Below are positions 53,007 through 62,559 of a DNA stretch of 64,000 nt, piece after piece; position 1 is the stretch's first letter; every line of letters starts with the position of its first letter. The stretch lies in assembly GCA_963662175.1 (NCBI GenBank), contig OY759215.1, forward strand, positions 18,465,079 to 18,529,078, given 5' to 3'. A program made the position numbers and the translations under genes. Source of the DNA: Aradus depressus. Lineage: Eukaryota; Arthropoda; Insecta; Hemiptera; Aradidae. Under the pieces are notes generated by a model, which was not told the origin of the DNA, did not search any database, and saw nothing but the letters and a program-made list of their open reading frames with translations.

Positions 53007-54309
53007 ACTTCAGGATGTAGTCTAGTTATGTTGGTGCTAAGGGAGTTTAATATTAATTGTACTATGGTAGGGATGAGTTGATTCACAATTTGGACTATGG
53101 TGTTTTCAAGTGTGCTGTTCGTGTTTGGTGTATGCGTATGAAGAAGTGATGATGTGTTTTGTGAGATGTTATGTTTGGGATGCATCTTTGGTAAGGAAGC
53201 CGTTATTACCTTTGCTGCCTCGGCATATGACGACTTGCTGGTGCTAGGCTGCACTGTCTGTGGATGTGAGGGAAGGCGAGGGGCCACTGGCGGTGCTGCT
53301 CTTTGATTCCTCTCTTGGAGAGACCTGTAAAAACTGCAACCGCTGAGTGTTGCTCGTTACAGTTGACGCATTGGGGGACCGTCCTCTTGTCCTGGGGGCA
53401 CTCAGTCCAGTGGTGGCTACCGGTGCACTTGACACACCGCGGCTGCAGTCGACAAAAGTTCTTGGTGTGAAAATAGCGCTGGCAGCGGGTACACTGTGGG
53501 ATCCCACGTGGTTTAGGCCTGCGTTCGACCCTAACTATGCAAAATAGGAGACGGTCGAGCTTGAGGATATTTCGTCCTGCGTCGTTGTCTTCTAGCTCTG
53601 CCACTGCTATGGGGATAGTCTCCTTCTGCTTATTTAAAAGTCTCATGACCTTAAAAATAGGATAGTTTAATTGCTGAAGTTCATTTTTGATTTCGTTATC
53701 CGTGATAGATAGAGGGAGACCTTTAATAACTACAGACAACCGTTTTTCATCTGGAGCTCTGTAGGTGTGGTAGGGCACTTGATGATTATCGTAATATTTT
53801 GTGAGAGTGCGAAAGTCGGGAATGGTGGAAGTTAGTATTTTAATGCGACTTCCAGCTTGTTTTATTTCAAACTGATCGCTGACTAACCTTTTTATATCGC
53901 TTAAAATGGCTTGAAAATTATTTACATCATGGAGAAATATCGGTGGAATTTTGAATTTCGGTTCTGGTTTGGTGTTATCTACTTGAATAGCATTCAACGG
54001 TTCGAATCTATTTTGTGTGTGAACGAGGGAAAGTTTAGTCAAGTATTTTTTGCTTACGAACTGATTGGTGGGAGAGTTGGCTCCAGGCCTCTTCCTGGAG
54101 TTGACTTGGGTCCAGGACCCGCTGTCTGCTACTGTGGGGAGGTCTTCTGCCCAATCTATTGGGGATTCATTAGCCGCTAGTGACATGTTCACTGCTGGGA
54201 TGGTTGTTATGTCTTTGGAAGACATTTCCTCATCCCTTCGGGTAGAGGGAGTCTTTACCCGCAAATACGTCACAAAACTGTGTAAATTTGGTTTATAATT
54301 TTGTCTCAC
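53003..54309 (-). pseudogene. Jockey ORF1, one frameshift
   Basis: ATG 54309 opens a 367-codon frame with the RRM-like/PRE_C2HC region (LSVVIKGLPLSITDNEIKNE) and zinc knuckles CTRCQRYFHTKNFC, CVKCTGSHHWTEC and CVNCNEQHSA. A one-base loss near 53340 shifts the rest, which continues at 53287-53003 (SSYAEAAKVITASLP). Confidence 0.8.
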
Positions 54310-54505
54310 GATTAAATAAAACTGTGTACAAATATAAAGCTACTTTATAACCACAATGCTGAAACAGCTGCATAAAAAAATAAAATAAAAAAAAAATAAT
54401 AAAAAAAAATAAAATAAAAAATGTATCTATTTATTATAAATGTATATATGTATTATTATTTTTGTATTCATATAATTTCAAGTTTGTATTCATTAATGTT
54501 TTATT

Positions 54506-54595
54506 GGGGCCATGGTGGCCGTGCGGGCTAGAGCATAGGGCTTTGGTCGCATGGTCTCACTATGGTTTGCGAGTTCGAATCCCGTCCGGGAATGA
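54506..54595 (+). tRNA. tRNA-like sequence, pseudogene or SINE head
   Basis: GTGGCCGTGCGGGCTAGAGC resembles an A-box/D-arm and GAGTTCGAATCCCG holds a perfect B-box. The spacing suits a tRNA with a long variable arm (Ser/Leu type). The 5' and 3' ends do not pair as an acceptor stem, so it is not a functional tRNA. A hAT element starts immediately after it. Confidence 0.45.
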
Positions 54596-54604
54596 GTTGT
54601 ATTT

Positions 54605-57080
54605 CGTAGATTCTCAACCTGTGGTCCGCGGGAGGTTTTCATGTGGTCCGCGAAATATATTAGCCTTTCGGCATAATAATAAAAATAATGAAAAATAAAA
54701 GTCTAAAAAAATAAAGCATTGGGATTTGTCTTATAAATAACAAAATTAATTAGTATGCGGCTATTGTGGAATCGGTCTGTCTGCTTGCCTGAGCCCGGCT
54801 GTGTACCTGTGTAGCTCGTGCCCGACTCCCGAGCACCTCTCCCACTCGCCCCGCCCGCGCCAGCCCCTACCCCCTGCTCGCTTCATGATGCAGTCAATCG
54901 CACTCCATTCAATACTGTATCTCACACAAACTGCCTGCTTTGCTTCAACTGTTTCGTAGTGATTTGGCTAGTGTAATAAATAAGAGTAAACAGATAAAGT
55001 GGTCTGCGTTTTTTGAAAAGAAAGCTATTGCACATGACGCTAGTAGTTCCACTAGGCCTACAAGTGGACCAAAAAGAAAGGCTGTCAACCGTAAGTATGG
55101 TCCTGACTATATTAAATACGGCTTTACATATATTGAAGATTGTGGTATCCAGTTACCACAATGTGTAATATGCGCAGATGTTTTGAGCAACGAAGCAATG
55201 AAGCCGGCTAAGCTTTTAAGACATTTGGAAACAAAACACAAGGAGGTTATAGAAAAGCCATTAGAGTTTTTCAAGCTTAAGGAATCTGAGCTTAAAGCCT
55301 CGAAAAATGTTCTTAAAACATATTCTACTCATGATAAAGCCACTTTGAAAGCATCTTATCTTATTTCATTTAAAATCGCTCAAGCCAAAAATTCATTTAC
55401 CATAGGAGAAGATTTAGTTTTGCCGTGTATTGTAGAAGCAACTAATTCAGTTTTAGGGCAGAAATGTGCCCAACAAATGAAAAACATTCCTCTTTTTAAC
55501 GATACTGTATCCAGAAGGATTGAAGTTATGGCTTCAGATGTAGAGACTCAAGTTCGAGACTTAAGGTTCGCATCTCACAACTATTTGCTTTACAACTTGA
55601 TGAATCTACGGATGTTACAAATAAAGCAATTTTACTAGTTTACACAAAATTTATTGATAGAGAAAACAAAAAGTTGTTAGAGGAATTCTTGACTTCCATT
55701 GAACTACAAGTTCATACAAGAGGTGAAAATATTTTCAGAGCAGTCGATGGATACTTAAAATTGAAAAATTTTTCCTGGAAAGACTGTGTTGGGCTTTGCA
55801 CTGATGGTGCAGCAGCAATGACCAGGTACAAAACAGGCCTTCCAAGTTTTGTTAAAAAGGAGGCAGGCAGTGATATTTCTATAACTCACTGCATTATTCA
55901 CAGGGAAATGCTTGCTGCAAAAAGGTTATGTCCTGAACTGAATGAAGTTCTGTCAACAGTGATAAAAGCTGTTAACTTTATTAGAAGTAACGCTCTTAAT
56001 TCAAGACTGTTTGCAATGTTGTGCGAAGACATGGGATCATTTCATTCAAGTCTCCTTCTTCATACGGAAGTGAGGCGGCTATCAAGAGGCCGGGTTTTAT
56101 CAAGATTTTAAGAACTGAGAGAAGAGGTATGTATGTTTCTCCATGATAAAAAGCCTGACATAGCTGAAAAACTCCGAGACGGTGAATATGTGGCTCAATT
56201 AGCTTTTTTGGCTGATATTTTTGAATTAGTCAATGTAATGAATCTTGGCCTTCAAGGACCATCCAAAACAGCCTTTGACCTTTGTAAACAAATTGATTCA
56301 TTTAAGAAGAAGTTGTTGATTGAGAATCCGTAGCAGAGAAAGGATTGTATGAAATGTTCAATTTGTTTTCAGAATTCATCTCTGAATATGAAGGGCTTAA
56401 TAAAGACTATTTATATTCTTTGGTAAAGTCCTACATTAAATCACTTAAAGTTTATTTTCAGAAGTATTTTCCTGCTGACACTGATGTAAGGAAAAACAAT
56501 CTGTGGCTAATTGATCCATTTTTACCATGCAAGGATAGCAATCTATCAATTCGGGAACAAGAACAACTGATTGAGATTGCATCGGATCCTCATCTGCAAT
56601 TAATAAAATCTCAGTGTGAAAATATTGCAGACTTTTGGGTCCGGTTGCTTGATGAAAGTCCACTACTCAGTAAAAGGGCATTAAAACGTCTTCTCCGTTT
56701 TCATTCCACATATCTTTGTGAAACAGCGTTTTCAACATTAACTGTCATCAAGAATAAACATCGCAACCGATTATTAAATTTGAATGCTCCATTGAGATTG
56801 GCTTTGACTTCTTAAAAGAAAGAAAAACTTTCAAACGAAATGCAAGATCAAGGGAATCATTAAGGTAAAATTTGTGTAAATATAACAATAATTAAAGAAA
56901 TAATTATAATATAGTAAGTAAATAATAAATGTTTCAAGGTTAATGCGCATTTCTTGCATCTTTTTGCCATATTTTGCTCTTTTGGGTTTTTTGCTCTTTG
57001 ACTGAATTCCATGACTGGTCCGCCATTGATCAGGTAAGGAATCTAGTGGTCCGTGGGTATGAAACGGTTGAGAACCACTG
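54605..57080 (+). mobile_element. hAT transposon, ZBED/Buster type
   Basis: Ends at 54605 (GATTCTCAACCTGTGGTCCGC) and, inverted, 57080 (CAGTGGTTCTCAACCG) share the terminal repeat typical of Buster-like hATs. The flanking 8-mers TTGTATTT and TCGTAAAT agree at five of eight positions, an eroded target duplication. It contains one transposase gene in four pieces. Confidence 0.75.
54940..56815 (+). pseudogene. hAT transposase (ZBED5/SCAND3-like), broken
   Basis: The first piece (54940-55638) has a basic N-terminus and a BED-type zinc finger (CVICADVLSNEAMKPAKLLR, then HLETKH). It ends by frameshift just before the first catalytic Asp (LDESTDVTNKA near 55600). The second (55674-56111) has CTDGAAAMT (second Asp), ITHCIIHREMLAAKRL and EVRRLSRGRVL, where the usual Trp of RWLSRG is Arg. 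The third (56133-56333) and fourth (56345-56815) carry the helical insert and the hAT dimerisation end (HSTYLCETAFSTLTVIKNKH). Three frame breaks make it inactive, although homology is clear over the full length. Confidence 0.85.
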
Positions 57081-57143
57081 TCGTAAATAACTTGATAACA
57101 ACAGATTGACATGGCTAATATGCACCGTACATAAAGCCAATAA

Positions 57144-57374
57144 GGGAAAATGGGTCTAATATAAAATAAAGAAACTATTTAAGTCAATAAACCAAGCCAA
57201 ATATAATATTATCAATATAAATCAATCTTCTACTTAAATAAAAGAAAATGAAAACAGACCAACGTTGAGTTGTTTTCATTTTCTTTTATTTAAGTAGAAG
57301 ATTGATTTATATTATATTTGGCTTGGTTTATTGTTTTAAATTGTTTCTTTATTTTATATTAGACCCATTTTCCC
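57144..57374. repeat. Long inverted repeat, about 110-bp arms
   Basis: The left arm from GGGAAAATGGGTCTAATATA (57144) is the reverse complement of the right arm ending TATATTAGACCCATTTTCCC (57374). There are few mismatches, one gap of about 8 bases and a loop of only about 10 bases around CAACGTTGAG (centre about 57259). No transposon-type target duplication was noted. The right arm continues into locus B intron sequence, so the left arm looks like an inverted duplicate of it. Confidence 0.85.
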
Positions 57375-57445
57375 AGCAGAAGGATCCAGATATTATCTAG
57401 GAAATATAGGTTTTTTAAAGGAATTTTTTGTCTGGTTTTCATAAC

Positions 57446-57497
57446 TGGAATTTCCATTTCCCGTATTTTATTTTGATTTTCCTCCACCTTTCCACGG
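57446..57497 (-). CDS. Possible locus B exon with poor donor
   Basis: Acceptor CCCTATTTCCAG leads to 52 nt open in phase 2 (RGKVEENQNKIREMEIP), followed by GTTATG, a weak donor. The homologous stretch at 62842-62888 also ends GAAATTCCA before GTTAC and is open (EAENRHQKHLRAEIP). The shared Glu-Ile-Pro end in the same frame is suggestive, but the donors are non-consensus and the lengths (52 and 47) are not frame-compatible. Confidence 0.25.
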
Positions 57498-57593
57498 CTG
57501 GAAATAGGGAACCTCATTATACAGAACATCACCATATAGGCTCGCATACAACAAGGGTTAATAACTTGACTTAAGATTATATTGATCACGTAC

Positions 57594-57635
57594 CATGACT
57601 AGAGATCGGCAAAACAGGAAAAGTGTGATGCAATG
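57594..57635 (-). CDS. Locus B microexon, 42 nt
   Basis: Acceptor TTTCTTTGTTACAG, the same end as the 48.7-kb exon, and donor GTACGT. Phase 1 in and out, encoding LHHTFPVLPISSH. Upstream intron sequence (TTTTTACATAGTCGAGTGAGG on the plus strand) is homologous to 48830 and 60500, so the position is equivalent. Its coding core has nothing in common with the charged helices of its two duplicates, so either it diverged completely or this copy is dead. Confidence 0.35.
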
Positions 57636-57639
57636 CTGT

Positions 57640-58155
57640 AACAAAGAAAGAGAGGTGGTTGAGTAGTCTGTCAAGCACTTTCAGCTGCTTCTCTACCATT
57701 CTGGCAAGTTTCAAAAAATTGTTGGCGTTTAAGCCGAGTCCAAAATAAAACTGTTTTTACATAGTCGAGTGAGGTAACAATTAATAAAACTTAAAGAATA
57801 CATATTAATAATCTACTTTTTAGAACTCTCTGGTCAATTTAATTGGTTGATGGGGTGGATGCCTGCCAACCAAAAATTAGAGATATAGGATGCGATGATG
57901 TTTGCTTAAATCACTAGTTACAATCTGAGTTTCACGAAAATCTATCATTGAATAAATATAAAAATTTCAAAATTCGGGGGGAAGACATGTTTTGAGTAAA
58001 GCAGTTCTTAAAATTACATTTCTGGGAATGCTTAGGGGTAGTCGATTACAGCATTACCAATAATGTACAGATACTCAATTCCATTCAAATCGTGCCAAGT
58101 ATTCTACAAAAAAAAGTTGATATATTTTGAGCCTTTAGAATGTTTTTTTCAAAAA
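57640..58155. other. Locus B intron
   Basis: 57730-57860 is the duplicated intron segment. The rest is AT-rich, without a recognised feature. Confidence 0.45.
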
Positions 58156-58159
58156 AACG

Positions 58160-58440
58160 TTGAGGAAGAAAATTTAGGACTCTAAGAAAAGAGTGAGGTT
58201 CATGTTCACCAGAGCGACGTGACACCAGCGACGAAAGAGCGCTCTGGTAGTAGGCGATACGATCTCTAAATTAAAGCCCGGATATGACCCAAAATAACTA
58301 ACAACACCAGCACTTTTAAATTTGAGGGCGCCTTGAACACACCCTCATTCGGATGGGATGTTAAGCGATGGTTCCGAGCCTCACGATGTGAGGTACTTGT
58401 TAAAGATCCCTATCCTAGGTAAATAAAACTAGGTAGACAT
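58160..58440 (+). mobile_element. SINE, two rearranged fragments
   Basis: 58165-58300 holds the 3' half of the family (CATGTTCACCAGAGCGAC, GAGCGCTCTGGTAGTAGGCG). 58320-58440 holds the middle part (GGATGGGATGTTAAGCGATG, GATGTGAGGTACTTG). They are in the wrong order, so this is either two insertions or a rearranged old copy. Confidence 0.6.
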
Positions 58441-58444
58441 CACT

Positions 58445-59105
58445 TAAAATTTGACTTGTAGAACCTACATATGAACCATATGTTCCCGCAAACAATGCCT
58501 TTCGCAAACAATGCGATTTGTTTTAGTAATTAATTAAGTGCCTAAAAATAAATAAAAATAAGTTGATAAACTTTTTGAGTGATGTCTCTAGGAAAAGATA
58601 TTATCAGAATTTCAAAATACTTATATATTTGCCCGAAAGTACTAACGAAAAGATTCTGAAAAACAAAAAATAAAATCGAAATACAGAGAACAATCGAAAG
58701 CTTTCCCAAAAATTAGTATTCTAGCACAAATACATAGCATTAGAAAAAATATTAGGGTGTGAGGCCTTTATCGTATTGAAAATTATTGGGATTAATAAGT
58801 ACCGCAGGAAACATTTCGATAAAAATAGTTGTAAATCAAAAAAGAATAATGTTTATAGCTCTAACCTCAGTTAAATATTCACATAACTGTGTTAACATGA
58901 TGAATAGGGCTCGGATGTTAATGCATTTGCATATTCTTATCTCTGCTTCTTACATCACTATTATGACTTTTAAAACATGTTTTGGACCAAAACGGTTCGA
59001 TTAAAGCAGCTTTTATTTTGCATATGTCTGCATATTTGACCATAAATGCATATTTCAGTGGTTTTTGCCATTTTAACTGCATATTATGTTGCACCAATTT
59101 TTTCC
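58445..59105. other. AT-rich; 3' part is probably a hAT end
   Basis: 58445-58960 shows no feature. At 59020-59090 CATATGTCTGCATATTTG and AAATGCATATTTCAGTGG repeat a TGCATAT motif, as in subterminal regions of some hAT elements, just before a hAT-like gene. Confidence 0.35.
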
Positions 59106-59217
59106 ATTTTTTGAAAAAAAAAAAAAAAAAAAAAAAGTTTAGAGCCGAAAAAAAATTAATGCTGAGTGAGACACGCAGAACACCAAGAAAAGCCGCGGCT
59201 TTAATTTTCTAGGAAGT

Positions 59218-60060
59218 TTGATGGAAGTTCAAATTCTGAAAATCTCCTACCCTTCCTTTAATTCCCAAACAAAGTATACAAACGCAATTATTTCAGTTCA
59301 GTCTACATCGTTCATAGCATCAGGAAAGATGCCAAAACAAAAGAGTAAAACGAGTGAGTTAGTGAACAAGTATTTACGCGATTTCCCTAATGAAACTTTT
59401 CGAACCGATTCCGGGATTTTATATTGCACAAGTTGCAATGTAGTGGTTTCAACGGCTCGGAAGTCTCAAGTGACCCAGCATATTGGGACGACCGAACATA
59501 AAGAAAACTTAAAAGTGAAACAAAAGGCAACTCAATCGTTCCTTACTCCTTCAACGTCATCCACTAAAAAATCACCAGTTTTTCAGGACTTATGTCGCGC
59601 ATTTGTAAATGCCGATATTCCATTTTATAAAATTAACAACCGCGAGTTAAAACACTTTTTGGAAACGAACATTGGCCTCCAAATGCCCGACGAGAGTACC
59701 ATTCGGAAAAATTATCTTCCCGATGTTTACGAGGAGACAATGGTGAAAATCCGCGGCCATATCAAAGACGGTCCAATTTGAGTTCGGTGGACGAAACTAC
59801 TGACGCTCTAGGGAGGTATGTAGCTAACATTATTATCGGAAAGCTCTCTGAAGAACCATCTCAACCCTATCTTCTAAATTTACAACTCCTAGATAAATGC
59901 AACCACGAGACGATTGCCCGATTCTTTAATGATTCGATGTCCTTGATTTGGCCAAACGGAATTTTACACAAGTACTTTTTCTTACTGACGCTGCTCCATA
60001 TATGGTCAAGGCTGCCAAATCGTTGAAAACATTCTACCCTAATTTGATTCCACAATAAAG
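59218..60060 (+). pseudogene. hAT-derived gene, CGGBP1-like N-terminal half
   Basis: The probable start at ATG 59329 (MPKQKSKTSELVNKYLRDFP) leads into a zinc-finger region (YCTSCNVVV..QVTQHIGTTEHKEN) and the helical stretch LCRAFVNADIPFYKINNREL. This is the arrangement of the CGG-repeat-binding-protein-1/hAT family. After a stop at 59781 the frame resumes (SSVDETTDALGRYVANIIIG), reaching FFLLTDAAPYMVKAAKSL-like sequence in another frame by 60030. It then ends. The catalytic C-terminal half is absent. A truncated transposase copy is more likely than a domesticated host gene. Confidence 0.6.
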
Positions 60061-60149
60061 TATCAAATGAACGCTGCTCAGTCCGCATCAAGAATTTGAA
60101 TTTTTCATTTGAAATATCACAAATTGAAGCCCGCCTATGCGGAAAAAGT

Positions 60150-60310
60150 GGCTCTATAATATAAATTGTAAACTCTTTTCGGTAATTTCTGGCATCAGCA
60201 TATATTTGTGCTAGTATCGGAAATAGTTTCTGGGCTGTCTCCCTGCTTTACTTCTCTGTGGAAGTGACATGGTCTTGATCCACGCTTAATGGGCCGCAGT
60301 ATCACTATCT
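60150..60310 (-). pseudogene. Old LINE reverse-transcriptase relic
   Basis: Minus-strand phrase REVKQGDSPETISDT resembles the RT motif (G)V(R)QGD.LSP..F. It aligns at the DNA level with 48360-48470, so it was duplicated together with the neighbouring microexon. Confidence 0.4.
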
Positions 60311-60393
60311 GGAAAATTAATACATACTTTTCTATATAGAACTTAAGTGAAAATTATGAACCTTTATAATACTATATTATATTCATTACTTAC

Positions 60394-60438
60394 TTTCAAG
60401 CATTTTCAACATCTCATCATAGTTCGCCTTCTGTACCT
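60394..60438 (-). CDS. Locus B microexon, 45 nt
   Basis: Acceptor ATGTTATGAACAG (modest pyrimidine tract) and consensus donor GTAAGT. Phase 1 in and out, encoding VQKANYDEMLKMLE, an amphipathic charged helix like the 48.7-kb exon. The preceding exon at 61510 leaves in phase 1, so joining gives an uninterrupted frame (DGQD-E-VQKANYDEM). Unknown family. Confidence 0.55.
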
Positions 60439-60449
60439 CTGTTCATAAC

Positions 60450-60944
60450 ATATAACAAACCAGGGAAAAAGATAAACAAAGGGTTTCAAAAATAAAACTG
60501 TTTTCACATAGTCAAATGGGGTATCAACTAATAGAACCTGGAGAATGCACAATGAATTATCTACTATTTTAAATCCTCACCTCAGTTTAACTGGGTAGTG
60601 GGGTGGACGCCGGTTCCACCTTTTGTGGAGGAGAGTTATAGTATTTTGCATGCCCAAAAGAGGAAAAATTGAACTTTTGGCTTTTTTATTATTCACTAGA
60701 AAGTTACCAGCGTTGCCTGGTTAGTAATTTTCAGAAATGTTAAAATTTTCAATGATTTTCAGGTAGAAATATTTGTCACTTACCGACTCCCCACGGAATG
60801 ATAAACATTTCAGAAGCAAATAGCTTTGACTTACATAATCTCATACACGGAGAAAACTATATTCTTGCGGCAAGCAGATAGCTTCTTGACATTATCTTCT
60901 TACAGAATTAAAACCAACTTATTAAATATTTCTCCATATAAACT
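60450..60944. other. Locus B intron
   Basis: 60480-60620 is the intron segment shared with 48.8 and 57.8 kb. 60640-60940 is unassigned. Confidence 0.5.
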
Positions 60945-61360
60945 TATCAAATGATTCTCTCCTGTTTCAAACCGAAGGAGCATGGATTTACTTCACACTT
61001 AGCCAAACCAGCTTATTAAATATTTACCTCATGATACCAACCCATGAAGAATTGGTTCGTATCATATCTAGCCATATAAACGTATCAAATGATTCTCTCC
61101 TGTTTCCAACCGAAGTAGCATGGATTTACATCACACTTAGCCAAACCAGCTTATTAAATATTTACCTCATGATACCAACCCATGAAGAATTGGTTCGTAT
61201 CATATCTAGCCTATTCAACTTATTTAACAGATCTCTCATATTACAAACGAATCACGCCTAGTCAATTCAACATATTTAACAGATCTCTCATATTACAAAC
61301 GAATCACGCCTAGTCAATTCAACATATTTAACAGATCTCTCATATTACTAACCCAAAAAA
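60945..61360. repeat. Compound tandem repeats (138-bp and 52-bp units)
   Basis: CATGGATTTAC with the following CACACTTAGCCAAACCAGC recurs at 60981 and 61119 (period 138). From 61215, AACAGATCTCTCATATTAC with ACGAATCACGCCTAGTCAA repeats every 52 bp, about three copies. Short frames across it are repeat products. Confidence 0.9.
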
Positions 61361-61509
61361 CCTTCGTTAAAATCCCATCTAGAATTTTGAATAAATCTAT
61401 AATATAAGTGTGTATAATATGTATCAGATAAGATAAAGTTAGGTCTAGAAGTATTAGCTAAGGTATAGAGATCAGACAACAGACAGGAAATATTTTCTGT
61501 ATTCCTTAC

Positions 61510-61642
61510 CGTCTTGTCCATCTGGAGTTTTGGGATCTTGTGCTTTGGAAACTTCTGTTTTCGGACCTTCAGTTTTGGAAACTTCTTTTTTCGGATCTTC
61601 AGTTTTGGCGCTATCAGCGGGAGCTGACTGCCCTATGGGAAT
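61510..61642 (-). CDS. Locus B exon, 133 nt, decapeptide repeats; paralogue of gene A exon 3
   Basis: Acceptor TTTTTTTTTAG and donor GTAAGG. Entering in phase 0 and leaving in phase 1, it encodes IPIGQSAPADSAKTEDPKKE, then VSKTEGPKTEVSKAQDP and KTPDGQD: three about 10-residue repeats of the type K(T/A)(E/Q)(D/G)PK(K/T)(E/P)VS. The intron start and acceptor side (TACATAATGAAGAC) match gene A exon 3. This suggests that its first exons, including a signal peptide, lie to the right of the window or were lost. A hydrophilic, probably disordered segment of a secreted protein. Confidence 0.6.
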
Positions 61643-61649
61643 CTAAAAA

Positions 61650-62292
61650 AAAGAAAGATTTTTGTTTGTTCATTTATTAATTTTTTCTTTTCCTTTTTAT
61701 GGCTACATAATGAAGACATTATCTATCGAATTCAGGCGACTCGAGGCGAGAGCCGAAAAAAAAGTATATGTATAATATCTCGACTTATAAGTTAGCTTGT
61801 CCCTGCATTAAATCAGGGGGCTATCGAAGTATATCACCCTCGCCGGTTTAAGATAAATAGCAGTTCACTATAATCCGCAAATCCCAATTCCCTCTCTCAG
61901 GTTAATAGCCGGTCACTCTATCCACTTCTTGAACCACCAAGATTCCATCTTAGCTTCGTAGTTCCCTTCGTTCAAATCGAAGTTGTCCACACCACGCTGC
62001 CATCAAGCATCCCTCGACGACTTTAGAAATATGTTGACATTTATAATGATTTTGAGGTCTTATAAATGGTGGGTCACTTACCCTTAGAGCTAAAGATCAC
62101 GGATTCGAAACCTGGCCGAAGCCTTTGTGATGACCCCAAGCGTCAAAAATAGATAGTTAAATACTGTGATACTGTACAACTGTACAAAAAGTACACACAT
62201 TATACATTTTAAAAAACTGTTAAAAAGAAGAAATGCGCCATAATGTTGAACTTTTTGAAAAACCAGCTGTATATTATATTAATAATTATAGA
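61650..62292. other. Upstream of the 61.6-kb exon; possible exon-2 relic and element fragment
   Basis: 61992-61913 on the minus strand reads DNFDLNEGNYEAKMESWWFK up to a stop. It recalls the GNY-containing gene A exon 2 and lies in the expected place, but its splice sites and phase do not work. 62240-62275 matches the unclassified element of 10.6 kb (TGAAAAACCAGCTGTA). Confidence 0.3.
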
Positions 62293-62306
62293 TATAAAAA
62301 GATTAA

Positions 62307-62550
62307 TAATAAACTTAAGCACGCCGTCCCTCGGATGGGACGTTAAGCGATGGTCCCGAGCCTGTACGATGTCAGGTACTCGTTAAAGACCCCTACCCTA
62401 GATGAATAAAACTTTAGGGTAGGCAAAATTTAGGACTCCCACAGTAGAGTCGGGCTCATGTCCACCAGAGTGACGAAAGAGCGCTCTGGTAGTAGGCGAT
62501 ATGACCTCGTAGTTAAAGCCCGGGCATGAGTCATGAAACCTAACCTAACC
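62307..62550 (+). mobile_element. SINE with (CCTAA)n tail, 5'-truncated
   Basis: Flanked by a perfect 14-bp target duplication, TATAAAAAGATTAA (62293-62306 and 62551-62564). The tRNA head is missing. The body starts near AAGCACGCCGTCC and the tail is AAACCTAACCTAACC, ending exactly at the duplication. The truncation and duplication show LINE-type target-primed insertion. Confidence 0.9.
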
Positions 62551-62559
62551 TATAAAAAG

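Larger units (their letters stand above)
50154..54372 (-). mobile_element. Jockey-clade LINE, second family, copy 2 (near full length)
   Basis: A 4.2-kb copy with the (TTTC)-type tail at the left and the 5' end CAGCTGTTTCAGCATTG at the right. The 12-bp sequence TAAAAAAATAAA at 50142-50153 and 54373-54384 may be the target duplication, though it is low complexity. Nearly identical to copy 1 at 31.2-34.5 kb outside the latter's deletions. Inserted in locus B between the 57.6- and 48.7-kb exons. Confidence 0.8.

Noticed and set aside
59218..60060. Domesticated CGGBP1-like host gene
   Set aside because: Broken frame, loss of the C-terminal half and hAT-like flanking repeats favour a dead transposon copy.
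39873..61642. Assignment of locus B to the aphid bicycle gene family
   Set aside because: Microexon structure is similar, but the exons contain no cysteine-tyrosine-cysteine motifs, and the phases (mix of 0 and 1) give no support for homology.
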